Below, piece by piece: positions 16,241 to 23,802 of a stretch of DNA of 64,000 bases. Origin of the DNA: Evtepia gabavorous (GTDB taxonomy: Bacteria > Bacillota > Clostridia > Oscillospirales > Oscillospiraceae); NCBI RefSeq assembly GCF_003425665.1, contig NZ_QQRQ01000004.1:1-64000 (forward strand), read 5' to 3'. The notes beneath the pieces were generated by a model. That model was not told the DNA's origin and searched no databases. It was given only the letters and a program-made list of their open reading frames with translations. Within the stretch, counting starts at the first letter, position 1. Each line of letters begins with the position of its first letter. The translations under genes were made by a program, and so were the position numbers.

Positions 16241-16247
16241 CTTTCTG
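16155..16247 (-). ncRNA. Predicted antisense antitoxin RNA
   Basis: From the minus-strand promoter at 16281-16254, transcription would start near 16247. It would run about 93 nt to a perfect 9-bp hairpin (16162-16170 with 16188-16196) followed by a short T-run (16158-16155). The RNA would overlap the last codons and the 3' region of the toxin mRNA, including the 3' block that pairs with the toxin leader. This resembles RatA acting on txpA. Confidence 0.65.
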
Positions 16248-16253
16248 TTTTTC

Positions 16254-16281
16254 ATTATACCATCCCGCCCCGGTTTGTCAA
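16254..16281 (-). promoter_or_regulatory. Perfect-consensus promoter for antisense RNA
   Basis: On the minus strand TTGACA (16281-16276) and TATAAT (16259-16254) are both exact, with a 16-bp spacer. This is one of the strongest promoters in the window, yet no protein gene follows it on that strand before the 9-bp hairpin. Confidence 0.85.
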
Positions 16282-16442
16282 GAGAACAGGCCGGAGCTTT
16301 ACCGTACCTGGAATGAGGGGGCATAGAGCGGAGAAAAGAAGGAAATGTGGAAACGCTGGCAGAACAGCGGCGGGGCAGAGCGGGACGGTTGAGATACGGC
16401 AACGGGGAATACGTCAAGGCATGTCAAGAAAGAATCAAACAA

Positions 16443-16487
16443 AAAAGTTCCGAAAATCACCCAAATAAGATGATTTTCGGAACTTTT
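16443..16487 (-). terminator. Terminator of tRNA-Pro
   Basis: A perfect 17-bp inverted repeat (16443-16459 with 16471-16487) abuts the tRNA 3' CCA end and runs into Ts on the minus strand. Confidence 0.9.
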
Positions 16488-16563
16488 GGTCCGAGTGTTG
16501 AGATTCGAACTCAAGGCCTCTTGAACCCCATTCAAGCGCGATACCAAACTTCGCCACACCCGG
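16487..16563 (-). tRNA. tRNA-Pro (anticodon GGG)
   Basis: This 77-nt tRNA on the minus strand has CCA encoded. The acceptor stem is CCGGGTG/CACTCGG (one G-U), the D stem GCGA/TCGC, the anticodon stem CTTGA/TCAAG with loop ATGGGGT (anticodon GGG), the T arm TTGAG-TTCGAAT-CTCAA, and the discriminator A. It reads CCC/CCT proline codons. It stands alone, not in an array. Confidence 0.95.
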
Positions 16564-16686
16564 ATGCCGTTTCAAACAGCTTAGTAATAATACCATGGGG
16601 AGAAGAAAAAAGCAAGAGGGTTTTGAAAAAAAGAGGAAAATATATGCACAATTTCTTTGCTGTATTTCGAAGCAAAATTGGGTGAT

Positions 16687-17274
16687 TTATACAGCGTTGG
16701 GGGAGATCACCTCTTCCAGCACAATTTGTGACCAAGTTTCCAGACGGTCAAATACCGCACTGAGTTCCTGAGGAGAAGCCCAGGAGCCGGACATTTTTTC
16801 GGTCTCCCGGACGGTGACCTCTCCTGTGGTTTCCAGGAGATAGACCAGGGCGGTGTGGTAGTCACTGACGCCGCCGGTGGTTTCATTGATCAGACCCACG
16901 CAGGTCAGGGAGGTGATCTGAGAAAGGGTGACCTCCTCTGAGAGCTCCCGCCACAGACCGGCGGCAATGGGGTCGTCGTCGGCTTCCTCCGTGGGGTTGA
17001 TGTGGCCGCCCACCCCCAGGGAAAGCTTTTCATGGAGGCGGGTCTCCGTCTGCTTTTTCAGGCGGCGCAGAAGGAAATAGTGCCTCCCCCGGCGCAGAAT
17101 GACATAGGGGATGATCTGCCTGACGGTATTGTCATACTCCGCCTGTTCTCGGGGGAGAAAGGTATGATGGTCCAGAATGAACTGACGGATGGTCTCGAGA
17201 TTTTGGGAGAGGAAGGGACCGGGGCCCAGGCGGGCTTCCAAGGCGGCGCGGTTTACAACGAGGACTTGCTCCAT
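16687..17274 (-). CDS. NUDIX-family hydrolase
   Basis: This 195-aa protein has a Nudix box around the middle (GGHINPTEEADDDPIAAGLWRELSEE), matching GX5EX7REUXEEXGU apart from slightly extended spacing. The N-terminal region EQVLVVNRAAL is followed by a helical part. NUDIX enzymes hydrolyse nucleoside diphosphates linked to another group; the substrate cannot be told. ATG 17274 is preferred because GCAGGTGA lies just upstream; a GTG at 17283 would place the start inside that site. It is transcribed toward tRNA-Pro. Confidence 0.85.
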   Translation of the reverse strand: MEQVLVVNRAALEARLGPGPFLSQNLETIRQFILDHHTFLPREQAEYDNTVRQIIPYVILRRGRHYFLLRRLKKQTETRLHEKLSLGVGGHINPTEEADDDPIAAGLWRELSEEVTLSQITSLTCVGLINETTGGVSDYHTALVYLLETTGEVTVRETEKMSGSWASPQELSAVFDRLETWSQIVLEEVISPNAV

Positions 17275-17373
17275 GGCAGTCACCTGCTTTCTGTGGGGTG
17301 TTGTGTTTATTGTACCAGAAGTGGTCCAGCCTGAAAAGGCAAACTTGCCCGAAGGGGCTTCGGCAAGGAAGGG

Positions 17374-18693
17374 TTATAGGGTGTCTCCCTTTCGTGGCGG
17401 GAGAACGAAGATAAAGAGCAGGGAGCTGATGAGAAGCAGGAAAGGGTAAAACAGATTGGGGATGACCTGGAAGGCGGACAGTTCATGTCCCAGTTCACTG
17501 GCGGCGGAGAGGGCCACCAGCATCTGGGCGCCGTAGGGGAGGATACCCTGGAAGATGCAGGAGAAGGTGTCCAGCAGGGAGGCGGTCTTTCGGGGGGAGA
17601 TGCCGTAGTCCTGGGACATCTCCTTGGCGATGGGATTGGCCATGACGATGGCGACGGTGTTGTTGGCGGTGGCGATGTCCATGGTGCCCACCAGCAGGCC
17701 CATGCCCAGCTGACCGCCCTTCTTGCCGTGGAAGACCCGCCGGATGCCGTTCAGAAGGGCGTCAAAGCCGCCGTGGGCCCGGATCAGCGCGCAGAGGGCG
17801 GAGACCAGGATGGCGACCATGGCGGTCTCATACATCCCAGCGGCGCCGGAGCCCATGTTGGCCAGCAGCTCTGTGGGGGCGGTGGCCCCTGTGGCCAGCA
17901 TGATAACAGCCCCGGACCCAATGCCCAGCAGCAGGACGAGAAAGACGTTGGCCCCGAGAATTCCCCCCACGAGAACCAGAAGGTAGGGGACCATCTGAAT
18001 GAGGCTGTACGGTGCCAGGACCAGGGGCCCGGTGGACTGCCCGAAGGAGAGAACCAGGATGAGCAGGAGGGAGACCAGCGCCGCCGGCAGGGCGATGGCG
18101 AAGTTGACCCGAAATTTATCCCGCATGGGGCAGCCCTGGCCGTTGCAGGCGGCGATGGTGGTGTCGGAGATAAAGGAGAGGTTGTCCCCAAACATGGCCC
18201 CGCCCATGACAGAGGCCACACACAGGGGAATGGAGAAGCCGGAGGCCTCTGCCACAGACAGGGCGATGGGGGTGATCAGGGTGATGGTTCCCACCGACGT
18301 GCCCATGGCCAGTGCCACAAAGCAGCTGACCACAAAGAGAACCGCCACGGCGAACTGGGCGGGGACCAGGGAGAGCAGAAAATAGGCCACGCTGTCGGCG
18401 CTGCTCCGCCCCACCACCCCCACAAAAATGCCGGCGGTGAGGAAGATGAGAATCATAATGATGATGTTTTTGTCCCCCACGCCCTTCCCCATAAGAAGGA
18501 GCTTGTCATCCAGGGAAAGGGCCCGGTTCTGGAGGCAGGCCACCAGCAGGGCTGCCAGGAAGGCCACCACAATGGGGATGTTGTAGAAGCCCATGGGGAT
18601 CTGTAAACCGTACTCAAAGAGGATGCCAAGGCCCAGGTAAAGGATCAGAAAGACGCCGATGGGGAGCAGTGCTTTGACGTTGCCGCGCTTCAT
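17374..18693 (-). CDS. NhaC-family Na+/H+ antiporter
   Basis: This 439-aa integral membrane protein has about 11-12 hydrophobic segments. NhaC-type motifs are present: GTSVGTITLITPIA, GGAMFGDNLSFISDTTIAAC and the C-terminal YG(I)SPRKTASLLDTFSCIFQGILPYGAQ. The family exchanges cytoplasmic Na+ (or an organic ion such as malate or lactate) for protons across the cell membrane. The start is ATG 18693 with GGAGG 7-8 nt upstream. It is monocistronic, back-to-back with rplS. Confidence 0.9.
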   Translation of the reverse strand: MKRGNVKALLPIGVFLILYLGLGILFEYGLQIPMGFYNIPIVVAFLAALLVACLQNRALSLDDKLLLMGKGVGDKNIIIMILIFLTAGIFVGVVGRSSADSVAYFLLSLVPAQFAVAVLFVVSCFVALAMGTSVGTITLITPIALSVAEASGFSIPLCVASVMGGAMFGDNLSFISDTTIAACNGQGCPMRDKFRVNFAIALPAALVSLLLILVLSFGQSTGPLVLAPYSLIQMVPYLLVLVGGILGANVFLVLLLGIGSGAVIMLATGATAPTELLANMGSGAAGMYETAMVAILVSALCALIRAHGGFDALLNGIRRVFHGKKGGQLGMGLLVGTMDIATANNTVAIVMANPIAKEMSQDYGISPRKTASLLDTFSCIFQGILPYGAQMLVALSAASELGHELSAFQVIPNLFYPFLLLISSLLFIFVLPPRKGDTL

Positions 18694-18854
18694 AGAAAGA
18701 ACCTCCGATTTTCATGTCTCTCGGACGGGAGCGAGGCTGGTCGATCCGGGGAGGCGCCCCTGGCCGCCTGAGGCAAACAAGAAAAAGCTACAAGAAATAC
18801 GGGGAAATGTCAAGGGGATTTCCGGGGCGGGCGGGAAAACCTTGCAATTGATAC

Positions 18855-18883
18855 TTGCAATTTGTTCCGCGACCTGATAAAAT
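18855..18883 (+). promoter_or_regulatory. Promoter of rplS
   Basis: TTGCAA (18855-18860), a 17-bp spacer and TAAAAT (18878-18883) with an extended TG (18875-18876). It leaves a leader of about 95 nt before rplS. An L19 autoregulatory leader could sit there, but I cannot confirm its structure. The rest of the 291-bp gap from 18694 shows nothing clear. Confidence 0.75.
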
Positions 18884-18984
18884 ATACGGCGTCTATGGAA
18901 AAAGGGTGGTCCTCTGGGGCATGCACCAAGGGCGTGCATAGGAAATTTCCCCATGAACACCTGTATTACAGGAGGAAAAAGACA

Positions 18985-19329
18985 ATGGATCTCATGAAAA
19001 ATTTTATTGAGAAGAACATGCCTGAGAAGGCAGCCCCCGACGTCACAGTGGGTGACACCGTCCGTGTCCACCTGCGGGTCAAGGAAGGCAACCGGGAGCG
19101 GATTCAGGTGTTCGAGGGAACGGTCATCGCCAAGAAGCACGGCGGCATCAACGAGACCTTCACCGTGCGCCGGATCTCCTATGGCGTCGGTGTGGAGAAG
19201 GTGTTCCCTCTTTACAGCCCTGTCATTGAGAAGGTGGAGACCGTCCGGAAAGGTAAGGTCCGCCGGGCCAAGCTGTACTATCTGCGCGACCGCGTGGGCA
19301 AGGCGGCAAAGGTCAAGGAGAAGCTGTAA
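18985..19329 (+). CDS. rplS: 50S ribosomal protein L19
   Basis: This 114-aa protein of standard length lies at the 30S-50S interface of the ribosome. Recognisable L19 segments are [55 protein letters not shown] and [22 protein letters not shown] 18985 follows AGGAGG (18970-18975). It has its own promoter and a terminator. In many Firmicutes rplS is followed by a signal peptidase gene and then rbgA-rnhB; here the signal peptidase gene is absent from that spot. Confidence 0.98.
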   Translation: MDLMKNFIEKNMPEKAAPDVTVGDTVRVHLRVKEGNRERIQVFEGTVIAKKHGGINETFTVRRISYGVGVEKVFPLYSPVIEKVETVRKGKVRRAKLYYLRDRVGKAAKVKEKL

Positions 19330-19350
19330 TTCCAACGAGTTTCCGAAAAG

Positions 19351-19376
19351 GGGAGCGCTCCGGCGCTCCCTTTTTT
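19351..19376 (+). terminator. Terminator after rplS
   Basis: GGGAGCGC (19351-19358) pairs with GCGCTCCC (19363-19370) across a TCCG loop, followed by six T. Confidence 0.9.
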
Positions 19377-19553
19377 GTTGGACGCGGGCCCGCCGGAAAA
19401 CCAGGGAGCAGGGGCGTTTTTCCAGGGGGTTTCCCCGCTTTTTTGTGGAAAAGCCTTTTCAGAACGGGGAAAGTCGTGTATACTAATCAGTTATGAAATA
19501 ACACCGTTCCAGGGCGGGCAGCTGCCCCGGCAGGGAAGGGAGAGGATAGGAAC

Positions 19554-20438
19554 GTGAACATCCAATGGTACCCGGGCCACATGACCAAAACCCGGCGGAT
19601 GATCGGGGAGAATCTCAAATATGTGGACGTGGTGGCCGAGGTCATTGACGCCCGGATTCCCATTGCCAGCCGGAACCCGGACTTGGACGAGCTGGTGGGG
19701 GGGAAGCCCCGGGTGGTCATTCTCAACCGGGCCGACCAGGCGGACCCTGCCGCCAGCAAGGTCTGGGGGGCGTACTTTCGGGCCCAGGGAATCTCGGTCT
19801 TGGAGTGTGACGCCCGCAGCGGCGCGGGGGTCAAGCAGTTTTCCCCCGTGATGCGGGCGGCGCTGAAAGAGCAGATCGCCAGGTGGAAGGAGAAGGGCCA
19901 GGTGGGCCGGCCGGTCCGGGCCATGGTGGTGGGCATTCCCAATGTGGGCAAGTCGACCTTTATCAACAAGGTGGCCAGGAAGAAATCCGCCAAGGCCGGG
20001 GACCGGCCCGGCGTTACCCGGGGAAAGCAGTGGATCACGGTGGACCAAGGGCTGGAACTGCTGGATACCCCCGGAATTTTGTGGCCCAAGTTTGAGGATG
20101 AGACCATCGGGTTGCATCTGGCCTTTACCGGCGCGGTCCGGGACGCCATCATGGACGTGGAGACCCTGGCATGCCATCTGATCCAGCTGCTGGCCCAGCG
20201 AAAGCCCGAGTCTCTCGCAGCGCGCTTTAAGCTGGTTCCGGAGGAAGGGATGGACGGCTGGGCGCTGCTGGAGGCCGGCGCCCGCAAGCGGGGCTTTTTG
20301 ATCTCCGGCGGCGAGGTGGACTTGGAGCGGATGGCCCACATTCTCCTGGACGAGTTCCGGGGGGGGAAGATGGGCCGGATCACCCTGGAACTGCCGGAGG
20401 ACCTGGAGAGAGGAGCGGACCCAAGTGGAGTGCCCTGA
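19554..20438 (+). CDS. rbgA: Ribosome biogenesis GTPase RbgA (YlqF)
   Basis: This 294-aa GTPase has circularly permuted G motifs. G4 (LNRADQADP, about 60) and G5 (DARSGAG) precede G1 (GIPNVGKST, about 128) and G3 (DTPG, about 177). The C-terminal ANTAR-like domain contacts 23S rRNA. The family drives a late step of 50S maturation. The start is GTG 19554 (NIQWYPGHMTKTRR, the conserved N terminus) with a GGGAGAGGA ribosome site. It overlaps rnhB by 14 bp, the first of a tight rbgA-rnhB-yraN string. Confidence 0.95.
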   Translation: MNIQWYPGHMTKTRRMIGENLKYVDVVAEVIDARIPIASRNPDLDELVGGKPRVVILNRADQADPAASKVWGAYFRAQGISVLECDARSGAGVKQFSPVMRAALKEQIARWKEKGQVGRPVRAMVVGIPNVGKSTFINKVARKKSAKAGDRPGVTRGKQWITVDQGLELLDTPGILWPKFEDETIGLHLAFTGAVRDAIMDVETLACHLIQLLAQRKPESLAARFKLVPEEGMDGWALLEAGARKRGFLISGGEVDLERMAHILLDEFRGGKMGRITLELPEDLERGADPSGVP

Positions 20439-21027
20439 CCTGTGGGAAATTGAGAACAGCCTGTTTGCCCAGGGCTGCGGGTGCCTGTGCGGGGTGGATG
20501 AGGCGGGGGCGGGCCCCCTGGCCGGCCGGGTCTACGCCGGGGCGGTGATTCTCCCCCGGGGCTGGGGCCACCCCTACCTCAATGACTCCAAGCAGGTGAC
20601 GGAGAGGCGGCGGGAGATTCTCTATGACCGGATCTGCCAAGAGGCGGTCGCCTGGTCCGTGGCCTGGGCGGAGGTGGAGGAGATCGACCGGATCAACATC
20701 CTTCGGGCCCGGCTGCTGGCCATGGAACGGGCCATACAGGGCCTGTCCCGCCGGCCTGATTTGGCCCTGGTGGATGGGAACCGGTCCGAGGGCATCACCG
20801 TGCCCTGCCGGACGGTGGTGAAGGGAGACCGGAAAAGCGCCTCCATCGCCGCGGCCTCCATCCTGGCCAAGGTCTCCAGGGACCGGTACATGGGAGAGAT
20901 GGCCGCGGTCTATCCGGTCTACGGCTTTGAGCGGCACAAGGGGTACCCCACCCAGCTGCACTACCAGCGGCTGCGCCAGTACGGCCCCTGCCCCATCCAC
21001 CGCCGGACCTTCCTGAAAAAGCTGTGA
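20425..21027 (+). CDS. rnhB: Ribonuclease HII
   Basis: This 200-aa enzyme removes RNA from RNA-DNA hybrids and single ribonucleotides misplaced in DNA. The catalytic Asp/Glu pair is in GVDEAGAGPLAG near residue 24 (most homologues have Arg where this has the second Ala). Further acidic residues are in ALVDGNR and around KGDRKSASIAAASILAKVSRD. The C-terminal YGFERHKGYPT segment is typical. The start is GTG 20425 inside rbgA, and the stop overlaps the next GTG by 4 bp, so the three genes are coupled. Confidence 0.95.
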   Translation: MECPDLWEIENSLFAQGCGCLCGVDEAGAGPLAGRVYAGAVILPRGWGHPYLNDSKQVTERRREILYDRICQEAVAWSVAWAEVEEIDRINILRARLLAMERAIQGLSRRPDLALVDGNRSEGITVPCRTVVKGDRKSASIAAASILAKVSRDRYMGEMAAVYPVYGFERHKGYPTQLHYQRLRQYGPCPIHRRTFLKKL

Positions 21028-21392
21028 GGGGCGGGGACCGAACCAGCCTGGGGCTGTGGGGGGAGAAGCAGGCCGCCCGGTATTTGAGGAAGCAGGGATT
21101 CCGGGTGTTGGAGAACCGCTTCCGCTGCCGGGAGGGGGAGATCGACCTTGTGGTCTCCCGGGGCCCCTACCTCTGTTTTGTAGAGGTCAAGCTCCGCAGG
21201 AATGCCGAAATGGCCGAGGCCCGGGAGTTTGTCACCCCGGGAAAGCAGCGGCGGGTCCGCACCGCCGCCCTCTATTACTTAATGGAACATCCCTCCCCGC
21301 TGCAGCCTCGGTTTGACGTGGTGGAGGTTTACGCGCCCCAGGGAGAGAGCACCCGCAAGCCGGTGGTCCGCCACTGGGAGGGCGTGTTTTGA
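21024..21392 (+). CDS. YraN/UPF0102 endonuclease-like protein
   Basis: This 122-aa member of the UPF0102 (YraN) family has a predicted restriction-endonuclease fold. The GLWGEKQAARYLRKQGFRVLENRFR N terminus, the GEIDLVV and FVEVKLR acidic/Lys core and TPGKQRRVRTAALYYL are the family signatures. The biological role of the family is not well established; DNA repair or recombination is assumed. GTG 21024 overlaps the rnhB stop (GTGA). Confidence 0.9.
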   Translation: MRGGDRTSLGLWGEKQAARYLRKQGFRVLENRFRCREGEIDLVVSRGPYLCFVEVKLRRNAEMAEAREFVTPGKQRRVRTAALYYLMEHPSPLQPRFDVVEVYAPQGESTRKPVVRHWEGVF

Positions 21393-21491
21393 TGGAAGCG
21401 CCCGGCGCTGCGGTGCCGGGGTCCATAGAATTGTTTTTGCGCGCCCGGAGCATGGGGCGCGGCATTGTCTCTGGAAAGGTATGTGAATCAC

Positions 21492-22979
21492 ATGAAGTAT
21501 GTCAGCACAAGAAATCAGTCTGTTCGCCTGCGCGCCAGCCAGGCCATCGCCCAGGGCCTGGCCCGGGACGGCGGCCTGCTGACCCCGGAGGTCTTCCCCA
21601 AGCTCACCCCCGCCCTGCTGGAGGACCTGCGGGGCAAGACCTACGGCCAGCGGGCCGTGGCGGTGATGAAGCTGTTTTTGGAGGATTTCTCCGAGGAGGA
21701 GCTGACGGCCTTTACCCAGGCCGGCTACTCTGGGGAAAAGTTTGACGATGCCCGGGTGGCGCCGCTGGAACCCCTGACGGAGGATACCTATTGCCTGGAG
21801 CTGTGGCATGGCCCCACTTCGGCCTTCAAGGATATGGCCCTGCAGATCCTGCCCCATCTGCTCTCGGCCTCTCTGGTCAAGAATCAGGAGGACAAAACCG
21901 TGTGCATCCTGGTGGCCACCTCCGGGGACACCGGCAAGGCCGCCCTGGAGGGGTTCAAGGATGTGGACCGGACCAAAATCCTGGTGTTTTATCCCAAGGA
22001 CGGCGTCTCTGCGGTCCAGGCCCTGCAGATGCAGACCCAGCAGGGGAACAACGTGGGCGTGTGCGCCGTCCACGGCAATTTTGACGATGCCCAGACCGGG
22101 GTGAAGACCCTCTTCTCCGACGAGAAACTCCGGGAGGACCTGGCCCGGAGAGGGTATTTCCTCTCCTCGGCCAACTCCATCAACTGGGGCCGGATTCTGC
22201 CCCAGCTGGTCTACTATATCTCCGCCTACTGCGACCTGCTGAACCTGGGGAAGATTACCATGGGGGAGAAGGTCAACTACTGCGTGCCCACCGGGAACTT
22301 CGGCAATATCTTGGCCTGCTGGTATGCCGGCCAGATGGGGCTGCCTGTGGGCAAGCTCATCTGCGCCTCCAACAGCAACAACGTGCTCACGGACTTTTTG
22401 GCCACCGGCACCTATGACAAAAACCGCCCCTTCCATACCACCATGTCGCCCTCTATGGACATCCTGGTCTCCAGCAATTTAGAGCGTCTCCTCTTCGCCC
22501 TGTCGGGCCAAAACGACCAGGAGGTGGCCGGCTATATGAAGCAGCTGGGGGAGAAGGGATGCTATACCGTCTCCGAGGAGATCAAGGCCAAGCTCCAGGC
22601 GGATTTCTACGGCGGCTTCTGCGACGAGGCCAAGACCAGCGCCATCATCGCCCAGGTCTGGAAGGAGCATCACTATCTCATTGATCCCCACACGGCAGTG
22701 GCCTATGGGGTGATGCAGGACTACCGGGAGGCGACCGGGGATGACCGGAAGACGGTGTTTGTCTCCACCGCCAGCCCCTTTAAGTTCTGTGACAGCGTAC
22801 TCCACAGCCTGGGCGTTGCCCAGGTGCGGGAGGGCCTGGGCGCCCTGGATCAGCTGGCGGAGGTCTCCGGCCGGCCCGCCCCTGTCCCCCTGGCCAGCCT
22901 CCGGGACAAGGCGGTGCGCTTTGAAGAGAGCGTGGACAAGGAGAAGATGATGGACGTGGTCCTGGACATGCTGCGATAA
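21492..22979 (+). CDS. thrC: Threonine synthase
   Basis: This 495-aa PLP enzyme converts O-phosphohomoserine to threonine. The N terminus KYVSTRNQ and GLARDGGLLTPE match the long (class II, yeast/E. coli-like) form. The PLP lysine is in GPTSAFKDMALQ (about residue 112). The SGDTGKAALEGF phosphate loop and VPTGNFGNILACWYA are also present. I chose ATG 21492 because family members begin MKY.ST; an upstream in-frame TTG at 21465 has no ribosome site. The other threonine genes are not here. Confidence 0.95.
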   Translation: MKYVSTRNQSVRLRASQAIAQGLARDGGLLTPEVFPKLTPALLEDLRGKTYGQRAVAVMKLFLEDFSEEELTAFTQAGYSGEKFDDARVAPLEPLTEDTYCLELWHGPTSAFKDMALQILPHLLSASLVKNQEDKTVCILVATSGDTGKAALEGFKDVDRTKILVFYPKDGVSAVQALQMQTQQGNNVGVCAVHGNFDDAQTGVKTLFSDEKLREDLARRGYFLSSANSINWGRILPQLVYYISAYCDLLNLGKITMGEKVNYCVPTGNFGNILACWYAGQMGLPVGKLICASNSNNVLTDFLATGTYDKNRPFHTTMSPSMDILVSSNLERLLFALSGQNDQEVAGYMKQLGEKGCYTVSEEIKAKLQADFYGGFCDEAKTSAIIAQVWKEHHYLIDPHTAVAYGVMQDYREATGDDRKTVFVSTASPFKFCDSVLHSLGVAQVREGLGALDQLAEVSGRPAPVPLASLRDKAVRFEESVDKEKMMDVVLDMLR

Positions 22980-22995
22980 GCGCGGGGGGAAGCCA

Positions 22996-23682
22996 GTGGC
23001 ACTGTACACCATCGGTGACACCCACCTGTCCCTGGGCAGCGACAAGCCCATGGACGTGTTCGGCGGGGCCTGGGAGGGCTACGTGGAAAAGCTGGCCCAA
23101 GGGCTGTCTGTTCTGCGGCCGGAAGATACCCTGGTTATCGCCGGGGATATCTCCTGGGGGATGAGCCTGGAGGAGTCGGAAGCGGATTTTGCCTGGCTCG
23201 ATGCCCTGCCGGGAAGAAAGATTTTAATGAAGGGAAACCACGACTACTGGTGGAACACGGCGGCGAAGATGACCCGTTTTTTTGCCGAAAAGGGGTTTTC
23301 CACCTTGCACATCCTCCACAACAACTGCCACTTCTATGGGGACTTGGCCCTCTGCGGCACCCGGGGTTGGTTCTATGAGGAGGAGAAGCAGGGGCAGAAT
23401 GAAAAGGTGTTTCGCCGGGAGCTGGCCCGGCTGGAGACCTCGCTCCAGGCCGCCGGGTCCCGGGAGAAGCTCTGCTTTCTTCATTACCCCCCTTTTTACA
23501 CGGGGTACTGCTGCGCCCCCATCCTGGAGCTGCTGGAGCGGTACCAGGTGAGGGCCTGTTACTACGGCCACCTCCACGGCGCCAGCCACCGCCTGGCCCT
23601 TCAGGGAAGGCGGGGCGGGGTGGAGTACCGTCTGGTCTCGGCGGATTACCTAAAGTTTCGCCCGGAAAAAATCTTGGAATGA
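22996..23682 (+). CDS. Calcineurin-like metallophosphoesterase
   Basis: This 228-aa soluble protein carries the full metallophosphoesterase motif series: GDTHLS (residue 7), GDISWG (about 53), KGNHDYWW (about 79), LHYPPF (about 160) and GHLHGA (about 193). Two metal ions are expected. The substrate is unknown; the family is widespread as a lone gene in Firmicutes. The start is GTG 22996 after GGGGGAAG, 16 bp from the thrC stop, so it may be cotranscribed with thrC. Confidence 0.9.
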   Translation: MALYTIGDTHLSLGSDKPMDVFGGAWEGYVEKLAQGLSVLRPEDTLVIAGDISWGMSLEESEADFAWLDALPGRKILMKGNHDYWWNTAAKMTRFFAEKGFSTLHILHNNCHFYGDLALCGTRGWFYEEEKQGQNEKVFRRELARLETSLQAAGSREKLCFLHYPPFYTGYCCAPILELLERYQVRACYYGHLHGASHRLALQGRRGGVEYRLVSADYLKFRPEKILE

Positions 23683-23694
23683 GGAAAAAAAGTC

Positions 23695-23723
23695 TGGTAA
23701 TTCTGGAAAGAATCTGATAATAT
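23695..23723 (+). promoter_or_regulatory. Extended -10 promoter of tig
   Basis: TAATAT (23718-23723) preceded by TGA (extended -10), with a poor -35 TGGTAA (23695-23700) at 17 bp. Confidence 0.5.
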
Positions 23724-23802
23724 AGCCTATATATACTGCAATACAATGCCTTTTCAGGCTCTCAAGGGAGCAAAAAGGGCGTTTCACAGGAGGAAAAAGG
23801 AC

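Noticed and set aside
16487-16563. tRNA-Pro as an attachment site for an integrated element
   Set aside because: No direct repeat of the tRNA 3' end was found nearby and no integrase lies next to it; the recombinase at 6977 is 9.5 kb away and linked to its own repeats.
17485-18606. 373-codon plus-strand frame opposite nhaC
   Set aside because: Gly/His/Asp/Gln-rich composition is typical of an antisense shadow of a membrane protein gene; no ribosome site.
18884-18984. Possible L19 autoregulatory leader
   Set aside because: The position is right, but I could not match the known consensus structure by eye, so only the promoter is annotated.
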